In this document: in pieces, positions 34,458-44,750 of the stretch
Position numbering within the stretch: the stretch's first letter is position 1
Layout of the letters: each line of letters opens with the position of its first letter
Translations under genes and position numbers: made by a program
The notes under the pieces: model-generated
What the model was told of the DNA's origin: nothing
What the model saw: only the letters and a program-made list of their open reading frames with translations
Databases searched by the model: none
NCBI RefSeq assembly: GCF_027891095.1
Contig: NZ_JAQIIO010000003.1
Coordinates: forward strand, 248,001 to 312,000
Length of the DNA stretch: 64,000 nt
Origin: Aliiroseovarius salicola
Lineage (GTDB): Bacteria > Pseudomonadota > Alphaproteobacteria > Rhodobacterales > Rhodobacteraceae
Direction: 5' to 3'

Positions 34458-34573
34458 GTGGCGGGATCCTTGTTCAAGCTTGTTTCGTGTAAATCTATGT
34501 CCGAGAGGCGGGGGCTTCAAGCCAGAAGCGTGGCAAGCCGTTGCGTCTCTGGTGTGGATGCGCTTTTTTCTCA

Positions 34574-34617
34574 CTAGAAAACTAGAAAACTAGAAAACTA
34601 GAAAACTAGAAAACTAG
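34574..34617. repeat. CTAGAAAA octamer array, 5.5 copies
   Basis: Five exact copies of CTAGAAAA followed by CTAG, in the 182-bp gap between the bolA gene and the Cys-rich protein gene. An identical octamer is repeated nine times at 56115-56186. Confidence 0.97.
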
Positions 34618-34639
34618 GATTCTGGTTTTGTCGTCTGCC

Positions 34640-35164
34640 CTACCTCCGGGCATAGGCAGAACGGAACGTGGTCAGCACCTCTTGCAGACTTGCAAAAAGA
34701 CCATCTGCTTCGGACTGTTTCAGTGTTGCCTCACTCCATCCATCTTCAGGTGTCAACGAAGATAGGGCGGCCTGCCGGGCGGTCTCTTGATCCTCGTCAA
34801 GCGGGAGCGCTTCTGCGAGGGTGAAAATTTCCAGCATGTCATGGACCCGGCGCAAGCGACGATAGCTCTCAGCCATTGCGGCCTTCAGCTCCGGATTGTC
34901 ACGCCAGCTTTTGCCCGGATAGACGACCTGGGTCAAATATTGACCCGCCCCCTTGCAATCAAACTTCGCGCAGGCCGAAAACCCGTGCCAATCCAGATTG
35001 CGATATATCTTGCAACGATCCTTGTCGTTCAGGTGAGGGCAGGGGGTGAGCGCGGGTTTGGTCAGGGCAAACTCCGCGCTCTTTTCAAAACTGGGGGCCA
35101 CACAGCAAATGCCCATACAGGCATTGCAGTCGGCGGTCAGTGCCGGGGTGGCCCCTGTTTTCAT
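34640..35164 (-). CDS. Cys-rich protein, YkgJ-like metal-binding N-terminus
   Basis: A 174-residue protein with eight Cys in its first 70 residues (13, 16, 20, 21, 42, 51, 65, 70), arranged CNACMGICC ... C ... C ... C-x4-C. This resembles the YkgJ type of Fe-S/zinc-binding motif. The C-terminal 100 residues are helical with no recognised domain. Its start overlaps the purL stop (TAATG), so it is probably in the purL operon. The role is unknown. Confidence 0.65.
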   Translation of the reverse strand: MKTGATPALTADCNACMGICCVAPSFEKSAEFALTKPALTPCPHLNDKDRCKIYRNLDWHGFSACAKFDCKGAGQYLTQVVYPGKSWRDNPELKAAMAESYRRLRRVHDMLEIFTLAEALPLDEDQETARQAALSSLTPEDGWSEATLKQSEADGLFASLQEVLTTFRSAYARR

Positions 35165-37323
35165 TAGCGGTGGGCCTTGTCGAAGCCGGTGCGGTAGATC
35201 CCGGTCAGTTCCTCAAGCGATGCTTCAGAACTGCCCAGTTTGACCGTGTCACCAGTGAAACGACCAACCGATGTCAGCGTCACACCAGCCTGACCCGCAG
35301 CGATCATCAGCCCTTCAGCCTGATCAAAGTTCAGGGCGACCAGATAGCGACCCTGATCCTCACCAAAAAGGGTCGGGGTGTCGCTTGCATCCAGTTGCAC
35401 GCCAACGCCTCCGGCTTCGGCCATCTCAAACGCGGCCATCGCCAGACCACCGTCCGAGATATCGGTGCAAGCCTTGATCAGGTCACGATTGTTGCGGATG
35501 AATTCGCCGTTCTTCTTTTCGGCAACGAGGTCCACATGCGGGGCGTCACCGTCTTCACGGTTGAACACTTCGGCGAGCAGGGCGGATTGGCCCAGATGGC
35601 CGACCATATCCCCCACCATCATTGCCACATGACCCTCACGGGCGTCGCCGCCGATCAGATTGTCCAAATCATCAATCAGGCCAACTGCGCCAATGGTCGG
35701 CGTCGGCAGGATCGCCTGACCGTCGGTTTCGTTGTAAAGCGAGACGTTGCCAGAAACGATCGGCACGTCCAGTGCGGCCACAGCTTCGCCGATGCCTTTG
35801 ATGGCGCCGACGAATTGCCCCATAATTTCGGGTTTTTCCGGGTTGCCGAAGTTCAGGTTATCGGTGGTGGCGAGCGGCTTGGCGCCCACTGCGGTCAGGT
35901 TGCGATAGGCTTCGGCCACGGCTTGGCGGCCACCTTCCAGCGGGTTGGCGCGCACATAGCGCGGTGTCACATCCGAGGTGAAGGCCAGCGCCTTGTTGGT
36001 TCCGTGCACGCGCACGATACCTGCGCCCAGACCCGGTGCACGCACCGTGTCCGCCATCACCATGTGGTCATATTGTTCATAGACCCAGTTCTTGGCGGCG
36101 TAGTTGGGCGAGCTCAAGAGCGCCTTCAGCCCATCAACCCCGTCGATCTCCGGCACATCTGCCAAGTCGTCTGGCTTTGGAGTTTCCACCCATGGGCGGT
36201 CATATTCTGGGGCGCGGCCTGACAGGGGCGACAGCGGTAGGTCGGCCTTCACTTCGCCATTGTGCACGATCAGGAAGCGGTCTTCGGGCAGGGTTTCACC
36301 GACGATGGCAAAGTCCAGATCCCATTTTTCAAACACGGCGCGCGCTGCGTCTTCCAGCTCCGGATTTAGAACCATCAGCATACGCTCCTGGCTTTCCGAG
36401 AGCATCATCTCATACGCGGTCATGTTCTCTTCGCGCTGCGGCACGTCTTCGAGGTTGAGCTTCACGCCCAGACCACCTTTGTCGCCCATTTCAACGGCAG
36501 AACAGGTCAGGCCAGCGGCTCCCATGTCCTGGATCGAGATCACAGCGCCGGTTTTCATCAGCTCCAGCGTGGCTTCCATCAGGCGTTTTTCGGTGAAGGG
36601 GTCACCGACCTGAACCGTGGGGCGTTTCTCTTCGATCGTGTCGTCAAATTCAGCGGATGCCATGGTCGCCCCGCCCACACCGTCACGGCCGGTTTTTGCA
36701 CCGAGATACACAACCGGCATCCCAATGCCTGATGCTGCCGAGTAGAAGATCTTATCTGCATCCGCGAGACCCGCCGCGAAAGCGTTCACAAGGCAGTTGC
36801 CATTATAAGCCGGGTGGAAGCGCACCTCGCCGCCCACATTCGGGACGCCAAAACAGTTGCCATAGCCGCCGATGCCTTCGACCACACCGTTGACCAGCGT
36901 CTTGGTCTTGGGGTGATCGATTTCGCCAAACGACAATGCGTTCATGGCGGCAATCGGGCGGGCACCCATGGTAAAGACGTCGCGCAGGATGCCACCCACG
37001 CCAGTGGCCGCGCCCTGATAGGGCTCGATGTAGGACGGGTGGTTGTGGCTTTCCATCTTGAACACCACGGCCTGTCCGTCGCCAATGTCAACGATGCCAG
37101 CGTTCTCACCGGGGCCACAGATGACCTGCGGTCCTTCGGTCGGCAGGGTGCGCAGCCATTTCTTCGAGGATTTATACGAGCAGTGCTCGTTCCACATCGC
37201 CGAGAAAATACCCAATTCGGTGAAGGTCGGTTCGCGGCCGATGATCTCCAGAATGAGCTCATATTCATCCGGTTTGAGCCCGTGGGCTTCGATGAGATCG
37301 GTGGTGATCGCTGGCTCTTGCAT
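35164..37323 (-). CDS. purL: Phosphoribosylformylglycinamidine synthase subunit PurL
   Basis: PurL converts FGAR to FGAM in purine synthesis together with PurQ and PurS. The 719-residue length is that of the short multi-subunit PurL. Visible motifs are [57 protein letters not shown] and [17 protein letters not shown] chose ATG 37323 ([17 protein letters not shown]); ATG 37332 (MRQMQEP), nearer the GGGG ribosome-like site, is equally possible. Upstream lies a long structured region ending in a terminator. Confidence 0.95.
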   Translation of the reverse strand: MQEPAITTDLIEAHGLKPDEYELILEIIGREPTFTELGIFSAMWNEHCSYKSSKKWLRTLPTEGPQVICGPGENAGIVDIGDGQAVVFKMESHNHPSYIEPYQGAATGVGGILRDVFTMGARPIAAMNALSFGEIDHPKTKTLVNGVVEGIGGYGNCFGVPNVGGEVRFHPAYNGNCLVNAFAAGLADADKIFYSAASGIGMPVVYLGAKTGRDGVGGATMASAEFDDTIEEKRPTVQVGDPFTEKRLMEATLELMKTGAVISIQDMGAAGLTCSAVEMGDKGGLGVKLNLEDVPQREENMTAYEMMLSESQERMLMVLNPELEDAARAVFEKWDLDFAIVGETLPEDRFLIVHNGEVKADLPLSPLSGRAPEYDRPWVETPKPDDLADVPEIDGVDGLKALLSSPNYAAKNWVYEQYDHMVMADTVRAPGLGAGIVRVHGTNKALAFTSDVTPRYVRANPLEGGRQAVAEAYRNLTAVGAKPLATTDNLNFGNPEKPEIMGQFVGAIKGIGEAVAALDVPIVSGNVSLYNETDGQAILPTPTIGAVGLIDDLDNLIGGDAREGHVAMMVGDMVGHLGQSALLAEVFNREDGDAPHVDLVAEKKNGEFIRNNRDLIKACTDISDGGLAMAAFEMAEAGGVGVQLDASDTPTLFGEDQGRYLVALNFDQAEGLMIAAGQAGVTLTSVGRFTGDTVKLGSSEASLEELTGIYRTGFDKAHR

Positions 37324-37487
37324 CTGGCGCATGTCCCCTTTTTGCGCGTCCCGCAAAGGTTCGGCTGCGGGCGCAATGGCAGTTGCGGCCTCTCTTATGG
37401 GAAAAGACGCCGAGTGGGAAGCCTGCAGTCGCGGTTCTTGTAAAGAAGAGGAAAAAGGGGTGCCCGGATGTGACTGGGCAAAAAAAA
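37324..37487. other. Gap between the terminator and purL
   Basis: These 164 bp must hold the purL promoter if the terminator at 37488-37506 is efficient. The coding-strand sequence is pyrimidine-rich (CCCCTTTTTCCTCTTC at about 37448-37463). I see no gene and no convincing -35/-10 pair. Confidence 0.4.
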
Positions 37488-37506
37488 GGCCGGGCATAGC
37501 CCGGCC
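37480..37506 (-). terminator. Strong intrinsic terminator upstream of purL
   Basis: An 8-bp all-GC stem (GGCCGGGC / GCCCGGCC) with a 3-base loop is followed on the minus strand by eight T. It lies 170 bp after the lysR stop and 157 bp before purL. It could end lysR transcription, a small RNA or a leader. Confidence 0.88.
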
Positions 37507-37631
37507 AAGTCCAACAGGGAGGTAAAAGCCAAAGGGCGTCGCCCGTGCTTGGCTTTGAACCTGATTTAGGGGGTGTTAACGGCGCATACAAGCGCAAATG
37601 CTGCATTGCGGCTATGCGTCACATGCATAGC
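37488..37631 (-). ncRNA. Candidate structured small RNA or purL leader
   Basis: On the minus strand there are four consecutive hairpins: GCTATGC/GCATAGC (37631-37611), CGCAA/TTGCG (37610-37593), a long one with AAAGCCAA/TTGGCTTT and GGGC/GCCC (37556-37525), and GGCCGGGC-TAT-GCCCGGCC (37506-37488), followed by eight T. Between the last two lies an unpaired TTACCTCCC, which could pair with ribosome-binding sites. This looks like an sRNA with its own terminator, or an attenuating purL leader. I recognise no known RNA family. Confidence 0.5.
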
Positions 37632-37674
37632 TTTCAGCAAAGATGGTCAGGATTCTGCTTAAGTTGCCGTAACG

Positions 37675-38610
37675 TCAAGATTTTTCACGTTTCCGCTGTG
37701 CAATGATCTCTTCCGTCACAAAGTCACGGAATGCGGCAATGCGCTGCGATTGGCGCAATTCTTCCGGATAGGCGAGGTATACCGGGATATCTTTGCTTTC
37801 TGCTTCCGGCAATACGCGTTGCAGTTCCGGGAAGTCCTCGATGATGTAGTCAGGAAGAACACCGATGCCCAATCCATTTAGGGCTGCTTGCAACACACCA
37901 AAATAGTTGTTCACGGTCAGGCTGGACTGGACGCCATAAGACAGCAGTTCGCGCACGAGTGCCGCCCCCGCCGATACTTGATGTGCCGAGGTGCTCTGGC
38001 AGATGATCTTGTGCTGCCTCAGATCTTCATAGCTTTCAGGCGTGCCGTGGCTGTCAAGATAAGCTGGAGAGGCGTAAAGCCGCATATGCACATCCATCAA
38101 TCGCTTACGGATCAGGTCGGCCTGGCTGGGTTCTTTCATTCGGATTGCCACGTCGGCTTCGCGCATGGGCAGGTCAAGCACACGTTCCTCGAGCATAAGG
38201 TCGATGGTCAGGTCCGGGTATTTTTCATAGAATTTTGGCAGGCGCGGCGCGAGCCAGAGCGACCCGAAGGCGGTGGTGGTCGTCACCCGCAGCTCGCCAT
38301 AGACCTCTTCCTTGCTGTCACGAATCCGCGCCACGGCGGCTTCGAGCCGGTGCGTCATGGAATTCGTGGCCTCAAACAAAAGCTCACCCTGTTCGGTGAG
38401 AATCAGTCCACGCGCATGGCGGTGAAAAAGCGTGGCGTTCAGACTTTCTTCGAGCGCACGGATCTGGCGAGAGACTGCGGATTGCGACAAATGCAACGCA
38501 TCACCGGCATGGGTCAACGACCCGGCATCGGCCACGGCGTGAAATATTCTGAGCTTGTCCCAATCCATCAGGTAAGGATCCATAAGTTGTTGGCGAGTTT
38601 TTGGTTGCAT
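37675..38610 (-). CDS. LysR family transcriptional regulator
   Basis: A 311-residue LysR-type protein: HTH (MDWDKLRIFHAVADAGSLTHAGDALHLSQSAVSRQIRALEE, from about residue 15) and an effector domain (about 100-300). It is divergent from the large indolepyruvate ferredoxin oxidoreductase gene with a 151-bp gap. Control of that gene is possible, but a similar regulator is common near purL in related genomes, so the target is open. Start taken at ATG 38610; ATGs 9 and 14 codons in are alternatives. Confidence 0.85.
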   Translation of the reverse strand: MQPKTRQQLMDPYLMDWDKLRIFHAVADAGSLTHAGDALHLSQSAVSRQIRALEESLNATLFHRHARGLILTEQGELLFEATNSMTHRLEAAVARIRDSKEEVYGELRVTTTTAFGSLWLAPRLPKFYEKYPDLTIDLMLEERVLDLPMREADVAIRMKEPSQADLIRKRLMDVHMRLYASPAYLDSHGTPESYEDLRQHKIICQSTSAHQVSAGAALVRELLSYGVQSSLTVNNYFGVLQAALNGLGIGVLPDYIIEDFPELQRVLPEAESKDIPVYLAYPEELRQSQRIAAFRDFVTEEIIAQRKREKS

Positions 38611-38761
38611 TTGTTATCGCGGGTCTCGCCCAGAAAACCAATGTTTAATCCGATCATTCCTCTGGGAAAAGTGGCGACGTGACGGAAATAAAACAATTGA
38701 AAGGTCAGGAATTATGACCTAATATAAAGGCAACACTACCATTACGTCAGGGGAGGACGCC

Positions 38762-41700
38762 ATGGGCAAGCCCGAGATCACACTGAACGACAAGTTCGAC
38801 CTGTCCAAAGAGCATGTGCTTCTGAATGGCACACAAGCTCTTGTGCGTTTGATGCTGATGCAAAAGGAACGTGATCGGCAGTCGGGGTTGGATACGGCAG
38901 GGCTTGTATCCGGCTATCGTGGATCCCCGGTCGGGGGCGTCGATCTGTGGATGTCGAGATCTGAGAAACTCCTTAAGGAAAATGACGTTCTGTTTCAGCC
39001 AGGTCTCAATGAAGACCTTGCTGCCACGGCGCTTTGGGGAAGCCAGCAGGCGGAACTGAGGGGCGAGGGTGCCCATGATGGTGTCTTTGGTCTGTGGTAT
39101 GGCAAAGGGCCGGGGGTCGATCGTACCGGTGATGTGATGCGCCATGCCAATATGGCTGGCAGCTCTCCTCATGGTGGCGTGCTGATGGCGATGGGGGATG
39201 ACCATACCGGTGAAAGTTCCACTGTGCTCCATCAATCCGACTGGGCGATGGTGGATGCCTATATTCCGGTCCTGTCACCTGCTGGTGTTCAGGAAATCCT
39301 TGATTTTGGCATTTACGGATATGGCCTTAGCCGATTTGCCGGCGTTTGGGCCGGTCTCAAAGTGATGAAAGACACGGTCGAAGCAACGTCTGTCGTGGAT
39401 GGCCGCCCGGACAGGATGCAACTGGTCACGCCCGAATTCGAAATGCCCGAAGGTGGGCTGAATATTCGCCTGGGCGATGCGCCCGTCGTGCAGGAAGCAC
39501 GAATGATCGATTACAAACGTTTCGCCGCCGAAGCCTATGCTCGTGCCAACAAAATCGACAAACGCATTTGGGGCAAGCCGGGTGCCAAGATTGGATTTGT
39601 TGCGGCCGGTAAGAACTGGCTGGATCTTGTTCATTCGCTCAACCTTCTGGGTATTGACGGGGACGAGGCCGAACGCCTTGGTATCACCACCTATAAGGTC
39701 GGCCAGACATTCCCGCTGGATATGCAAAGCTTTGAAGAATGGGCCGAGGGGCTCGAACTCATTGTTGTGGTTGAGGAAAAACGCAAGCTGATCGAGGTGC
39801 AAATCAAAGAGGCGATCTTCGACGACCGTCGTGGTCGCCGGGTTTATGGCTGGCACAAGGGCGAAATGACGGAGGGAGGAAAGCCGATTGAGTTGTTCCC
39901 GACCCGCTATGCGCTTGATCCGATCATGATCGCGGAAAAGCTTGGGCAGATCCTCATTGAAGAAGGGCGCGGGACGGATTCGGTCAAGGCCGGACTGGCC
40001 GAGCTTGATCAGGCGAGACAGGCCGACAATGCGCCGCAACTGGCGGCGCGACTTCCCTACTTCTGCTCTGGCTGCCCGCACAATACGTCGACCCGCGTGC
40101 CGGAGGGGTCACGCGCCTATGCCGGGATTGGCTGTCACTATATGGTGCAATGGATGGACCGTTCCACCGTTGGCTTTACGCAGATGGGCGGCGAAGGGGC
40201 AAACTGGATTGGCGAGGCGCCGTTTTCCAAAACGGGGCATGTGTTCCAGAACCTTGGGGATGGCACCTATAACCACTCGGGTATTCTGGCGATCCGGGCT
40301 GCTTTGGCGGCGAATACCACCATCACCTACAAGATCCTGTTCAATGATGCGGTTGCGATGACGGGTGGCCAGACCAATGAAGGCGGTCTGGATGCCATGC
40401 GCATCGCGCGTGAGGTGCAGGCCATGGGCGTGAAACACATCTTTGTCGTCTATGATGACAAAGAAGACGTGGACGCAGGCCAATTCCCAAATGGCTTGTC
40501 GTTTCACTCGCGCGAAGAGTTCCTTGCGATTGAAAAGAAATGCCGTGAAATCAGCGGCGTATCAGTCATCCTCTATATCCAGACCTGTGCCGCCGAAAAA
40601 CGTCGTCGCCGGAAGCGTGGCCTTTTCCCGGATCCCGACAAGCGTGTCTTTATCAACACCGATATTTGTGAAGGCTGTGGTGATTGCGGCGTGCAATCGA
40701 ACTGCGTGTCGATTGTCCCGGTTGAAACTGAATTGGGCCGCAAGCGTGCGATTGATCAGTCGTCCTGCAACAAGGATTATTCCTGTGTGAATGGGTTCTG
40801 TCCCAGTTTTGTGACCGTCCAAGGTGCGAAGATCAAAAAGGCGGCAACGGCGGCGCTGGATCTACCGGATATGCCTGCCCCCAAACTGCCTGCAATCAAT
40901 GGCACCTTCAACACAGTGATCACCGGCGTGGGGGGCACTGGGGTTGTGACCATCGGGGCGATCCTGGCACAGGCCGCACATATCGACGGCAAAGGCGCGG
41001 GAATGATGGAAATGGCAGGGCTGGCCCAAAAGGGCGGTGCGGTCACGGTGCATCTTCGCCTTGCGGAAAAACCCGACGACATCGCCGCGATCCGGGTCGC
41101 CACCGGTGAGCTGGATGCGCTGATTGGCTGTGAACTGGTCGTCTCGGCGGCCTCGACCACATTGGGCCTGACAAAGACGGGACGTACCGGAGCAATTGTC
41201 GATAGCCATGAAACCGTGACTGGCGAATTCACGCGCGACAAGGATTTCACCATCCCCGGCGACCAGTTGCGCCTGTCGCTTCAGGCGCGCCTGCGTGAGC
41301 GGGTCAGCCTCTTTGACGCCACCGAATTGGCGCGGATTTTGATGGGCGACAGCATCTTCTCCAACATGATGGTGCTGGGGGCAAGTTGGCAGGCGGGAAT
41401 TGTGCCACTCAGTTCCGAAGCTTTGATGCGGGCAATTGAACTGAACGGTCAGGCAATTGAGCGCAACAAGCGGGCGTTCGATATCGGGCGTTGGGCGTAT
41501 CTTCATCCGGAAGCGGCAGCCAGCTATGTAAACAAAGACGTGGTTGAACTGCCCAAATCTCTTGAGGAAAAGATCAATTTCCGGATCGATCACCTTACTC
41601 AATATCAGGATGCTGCCTATGCGGCGCGTTACCGTGCCTTTGTCGATCGTGCGCCCGAAGAGCTGCGCGAGGCGGTTGCGCTCGGGTACCATAAGTTGCT

Positions 41701-42178
41701 GGCCTATAAGGATGAATATGAGGTGGCCCGCCTTCTTTGCGACACGCGCGCAAAAGCGGAAGCCGAGTTTGATGGGGATCTAAAGCTCACCTATCACATG
41801 GCCCCGCCACTCATCGGAGGCAAATATTCCAATGGTCGTCCATTGAAGCGGGCTTTCGGGGCATGGTTCGAAAAGTTAGCCCCGATGCTGGCGCGGATGA
41901 AGGGTCTGCGCGGCACTGCTTGGGATGTGTTTTCATGGTCAGAAGAACGCCAGATGGAGCGTGCGCTGATTGCTCAGTACGAAGAAGATATGAGCCAGGT
42001 TTTTGCCAATGTGAACAAAGACAACCTGCCTCTGGCAAAGGCTTTGGCCGAATTGCCGCTTGAGATCAGGGGCTTTGGTCCGGTGAAAGCGGAGAACGCC
42101 GAAAAAGCACGCAAGAAACGCGACAATCTGATGATGCGGATATTGGGGGCAAATGGCGTGAGCCAGGCAGCTGAATAA
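38762..42178 (+). CDS. Indolepyruvate ferredoxin oxidoreductase family protein (fused subunits)
   Basis: A 1138-residue fusion of the alpha (ThDP/ferredoxin) and beta (gamma-like) parts that oxidatively decarboxylates aryl or branched 2-oxo acids to acyl-CoA with ferredoxin as acceptor. Visible are the N-terminal VSGYRGSPVGGVD block, the cluster/ThDP region PYFCSGCPHNTSTRVPEGSRAYAGIGCHYM, the ferredoxin-like motif CEGCGDCGVQSNC, a second Cys group (CNKDYSCVNGFC), and the C-terminal ITGVGGTGVVTIGAILAQAA domain. The substrate is likely indole- or phenylpyruvate, by family. A GGGGAGGAC site precedes ATG 38762. Confidence 0.9.
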   Translation: MGKPEITLNDKFDLSKEHVLLNGTQALVRLMLMQKERDRQSGLDTAGLVSGYRGSPVGGVDLWMSRSEKLLKENDVLFQPGLNEDLAATALWGSQQAELRGEGAHDGVFGLWYGKGPGVDRTGDVMRHANMAGSSPHGGVLMAMGDDHTGESSTVLHQSDWAMVDAYIPVLSPAGVQEILDFGIYGYGLSRFAGVWAGLKVMKDTVEATSVVDGRPDRMQLVTPEFEMPEGGLNIRLGDAPVVQEARMIDYKRFAAEAYARANKIDKRIWGKPGAKIGFVAAGKNWLDLVHSLNLLGIDGDEAERLGITTYKVGQTFPLDMQSFEEWAEGLELIVVVEEKRKLIEVQIKEAIFDDRRGRRVYGWHKGEMTEGGKPIELFPTRYALDPIMIAEKLGQILIEEGRGTDSVKAGLAELDQARQADNAPQLAARLPYFCSGCPHNTSTRVPEGSRAYAGIGCHYMVQWMDRSTVGFTQMGGEGANWIGEAPFSKTGHVFQNLGDGTYNHSGILAIRAALAANTTITYKILFNDAVAMTGGQTNEGGLDAMRIAREVQAMGVKHIFVVYDDKEDVDAGQFPNGLSFHSREEFLAIEKKCREISGVSVILYIQTCAAEKRRRRKRGLFPDPDKRVFINTDICEGCGDCGVQSNCVSIVPVETELGRKRAIDQSSCNKDYSCVNGFCPSFVTVQGAKIKKAATAALDLPDMPAPKLPAINGTFNTVITGVGGTGVVTIGAILAQAAHIDGKGAGMMEMAGLAQKGGAVTVHLRLAEKPDDIAAIRVATGELDALIGCELVVSAASTTLGLTKTGRTGAIVDSHETVTGEFTRDKDFTIPGDQLRLSLQARLRERVSLFDATELARILMGDSIFSNMMVLGASWQAGIVPLSSEALMRAIELNGQAIERNKRAFDIGRWAYLHPEAAASYVNKDVVELPKSLEEKINFRIDHLTQYQDAAYAARYRAFVDRAPEELREAVALGYHKLLAYKDEYEVARLLCDTRAKAEAEFDGDLKLTYHMAPPLIGGKYSNGRPLKRAFGAWFEKLAPMLARMKGLRGTAWDVFSWSEERQMERALIAQYEEDMSQVFANVNKDNLPLAKALAELPLEIRGFGPVKAENAEKARKKRDNLMMRILGANGVSQAAE

Positions 42179-42336
42179 CGCGATCATGACAGGGCAGGGT
42201 TCCCTTTGTACATATTGCCGCTCAGGGCAAATCGGTGATGGATTTCCTGCGCGAACGGACCTATGCCTTGTCTAACCCCCAAGTGCCCGAATGGGTCTTG
42301 GGAATGAGATTGAGGACAAGCACAAGGATAAGTCAG

Positions 42337-43149
42337 ATGGCAGTGGGCATTTTCGATTCGGGTCTGGGCGGATTGACGGTTCTGGATGCGGTGACCAAGC
42401 GCCTTCCGGATGTCGACTTTGTCTATTACGGCGACAATGCCCATGCGCCCTACGGTGTGCGCGATGCCGATGATGTTTATAACCTGACCACCAAAGCCGT
42501 TGAGCGGCTGTGGGAAGAAGGCTGCGATTTGATCATCCTCGCCTGCAACACCGCCTCAGCCGCCGCCCTGCGCCGGATGCAGGAAAGCTGGATCCCGCCG
42601 AACAAGCGCGTGCTTGGGGTATTTGTTCCGCTAATCGAAGCGCTGACTGAGCGGGCCTGGGGTGACAACACCCCACCGCGTGAAGTGGCGACCAAACACG
42701 TGGCACTCTTTGCCACTCCCGCAACCGTGGCAAGCCGTGCCTTTCAGCGCGAACTTGCCTTCCGCGCCATCGGAGTGGATGTCGAGGCGCAAAGCTGCGG
42801 CGGGGTTGTGGATGCCATTGAAGAGGGTGACATGATCCTCGCAGAAGCCTTGGTGAATTCTCATGTCGATGCATTGAAGCGGAAAATGCCGAAACCCGAG
42901 GCTGCCATTCTCGGCTGTACCCACTATCCCTTGATGGAGGCGGAATTTCAGGCGGCACTTGGCCCCGATGTGAAAGTGTTCAGCCAAGCGGGATTGGTGG
43001 CGGAAAGCCTTGCCGATTATCTCGGTCGTCATCCAGACATGAAGGGCGAAGGCGCCGAGAGCAAATTCCTTACAACTGGAAATCCGGCACAGGTTTCCTC
43101 GCGCGCAACCCAGTTTTTGCGACGAAAGATCACGTTTGAAGCGGCCTGA
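42337..43149 (+). CDS. murI: Glutamate racemase
   Basis: MurI makes D-glutamate for peptidoglycan. The 270-residue protein begins [19 protein letters not shown] and has both catalytic cysteines, in ACNTASAA (Cys70) and GCTHYPL (about Cys194). ATG 42337 is chosen because the conserved N-terminus and AAGGATAAGTCAG site fit; upstream in-frame codons give no family similarity. Confidence 0.95.
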   Translation: MAVGIFDSGLGGLTVLDAVTKRLPDVDFVYYGDNAHAPYGVRDADDVYNLTTKAVERLWEEGCDLIILACNTASAAALRRMQESWIPPNKRVLGVFVPLIEALTERAWGDNTPPREVATKHVALFATPATVASRAFQRELAFRAIGVDVEAQSCGGVVDAIEEGDMILAEALVNSHVDALKRKMPKPEAAILGCTHYPLMEAEFQAALGPDVKVFSQAGLVAESLADYLGRHPDMKGEGAESKFLTTGNPAQVSSRATQFLRRKITFEAA

Positions 43150-43203
43150 TTGAAGCTCAGCCCAAAAACGATTAGATCATTCGCAACTCGCATGGAGGTC
43201 ATA

Positions 43204-44232
43204 ATGACCCATAAAATCGCTATACTTGGCGCGTCCGGCTATACCGGCGCCGAATTGGTCCGGCTGATTGCCACCCATCCAACGATGGAGATCGTTGCCC
43301 TGTCTGCTGATCGCAAGGCTGGGATGGAGATGGAAGACGTTTACCCGCATCTGCGCCATCTGGACTTGCCGAAGCTGGTGAAAATGAACGAGATCGATTT
43401 TTCGCAAGTGGATCTGGCTTTCGCCGCTTTGCCGCATGGACTCTCTCAAGCGCTGGTGCGTGACCTTCCAGAAAACGTGAAGGTGGTAGACCTTGGTGCC
43501 GATTTCCGGCTGCGCGACCCTGCGGAGTATGAGAAATGGTACGGTGCGCCCCATGTGGCGACTGAGCTGCAAAAGACCGCCGTTTATGGGCTGACCGAGT
43601 TCTATCGTGATGAGATCAAGAACGCGCGGCTGGTGGCCGGGACCGGCTGTAATGCCGCGACCGTGCAGTTTGCACTGCGCCCCCTGATTTCCAAAGGGTT
43701 GGTGGATCTCGATACCATCATCTGTGATCTGAAAAATGGGATCTCGGGGGCAGGGCGGTCGCTCAAGGAAAACATGCTGTTTGCCGAGCGGTCCACGGAT
43801 GTGATGGGCTATGCGCAGGGTGGCAAACACCGCCATCTGGGCGAGTTCGATCAGGAGTTTTCCCTGCTCGCAGGCCGCGATGTACGGATCATGTTCACCC
43901 CGCATCTGGTGCCGGTAAACCGGGGTATTCTGGCGGATTGCTATGTGCAGGGGAACCCGGAAGAAATACACGCAGCGCTTGTTGAGCAATATCAAGACGA
44001 ACCGTTTGTGACCGTGCTACCCCTCGGCCAATTGCCCGGCATGGGGCAGGTGATGGGGTCGAATCAATGCCATCTTGGCGTTGTGGGTGATCGTGTCCCC
44101 GGCCGCACGCTGGTGGTTTCGGCACTGGATAACCTGTGCAAGGGATCGTCGGGTCAGGCGCTGCAAAATGCGAACCTGATGCTGGGCGAAGAAGAAACAA
44201 CGGGGCTGATGTTGGTGCCGGTCTTCCCGTAA
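43204..44232 (+). CDS. argC: N-acetyl-gamma-glutamyl-phosphate reductase
   Basis: ArgC carries out the third step of arginine biosynthesis with NADPH. The 342-residue protein has the Rossmann motif [15 protein letters not shown], the catalytic Cys149 in [14 protein letters not shown] and the [13 protein letters not shown] segment. A GGAGG site precedes ATG 43204. It is separated from ccmE by only 54 bp. Confidence 0.95.
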   Translation: MTHKIAILGASGYTGAELVRLIATHPTMEIVALSADRKAGMEMEDVYPHLRHLDLPKLVKMNEIDFSQVDLAFAALPHGLSQALVRDLPENVKVVDLGADFRLRDPAEYEKWYGAPHVATELQKTAVYGLTEFYRDEIKNARLVAGTGCNAATVQFALRPLISKGLVDLDTIICDLKNGISGAGRSLKENMLFAERSTDVMGYAQGGKHRHLGEFDQEFSLLAGRDVRIMFTPHLVPVNRGILADCYVQGNPEEIHAALVEQYQDEPFVTVLPLGQLPGMGQVMGSNQCHLGVVGDRVPGRTLVVSALDNLCKGSSGQALQNANLMLGEEETTGLMLVPVFP

Positions 44233-44286
44233 GACCTCCCACCAAACTGACAGGCCCCAAGCGCGAACAGAAAGAGGAGTCCCGCC

Positions 44287-44739
44287 ATGGCTGGGATGAA
44301 GAACCTGAAGAAAACCCGCCGAATCCAGATTATCGTTCTGGCATTTGTGGCCCTGGCGATTGCCACCGGGCTGATTGGTTATGCCCTGCAGGATGGCATC
44401 AACTATTATCGATCGCCAACCGAAGTGATTGCTGAACCGCCCGCATCAAATGAAGTTTTCCGTATGGGTGGATTGGTGACAGAAGGATCCATCGTGCGAG
44501 GGCAGGGTGAAACGGTAAGTTTTTCCGTGACCGATGGCGCCGAGGTTGTGCCAGTGAACTACACTGGTATCCTGCCGGACCTGTTCGCCGAAAACCAAGG
44601 CATGATCGGCACCGGAACCTATGTCGATGGCGTGTTTGAGGCCTCTGAAATTCTTGCCAAACACGATGAGAATTACATGCCGAAAGAGGTCATGGACAGC
44701 CTCAAGGAAACCGGCGTCTACGTGGAGCCGAACTCCTGA
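44287..44739 (+). CDS. ccmE: Cytochrome c maturation heme chaperone CcmE
   Basis: CcmE binds heme covalently in the periplasm and hands it to apocytochrome c via CcmF/CcmH. The 150-residue protein has one N-terminal membrane anchor (about 12-33), an OB-fold, and the heme-binding motif HDENY (His126, Tyr130) followed by MPKEV. Length is typical. It lies upstream of the GTA-type lysis genes, with ccmF and ccmH following them. Confidence 0.95.
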   Translation: MAGMKNLKKTRRIQIIVLAFVALAIATGLIGYALQDGINYYRSPTEVIAEPPASNEVFRMGGLVTEGSIVRGQGETVSFSVTDGAEVVPVNYTGILPDLFAENQGMIGTGTYVDGVFEASEILAKHDENYMPKEVMDSLKETGVYVEPNS

Positions 44740-44750
44740 TTTGAACAAAA

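Noticed and set aside
34574-34617. The CTAGAAAA arrays as a CRISPR array
   Set aside because: The unit is 8 bases, perfectly tandem and has no spacers. No cas genes are present.
36104-37443. Long antisense frames opposite purL
   Set aside because: They mirror the codon pattern of purL, have no ribosome sites and read as low-complexity shadows. The same applies opposite other long genes.
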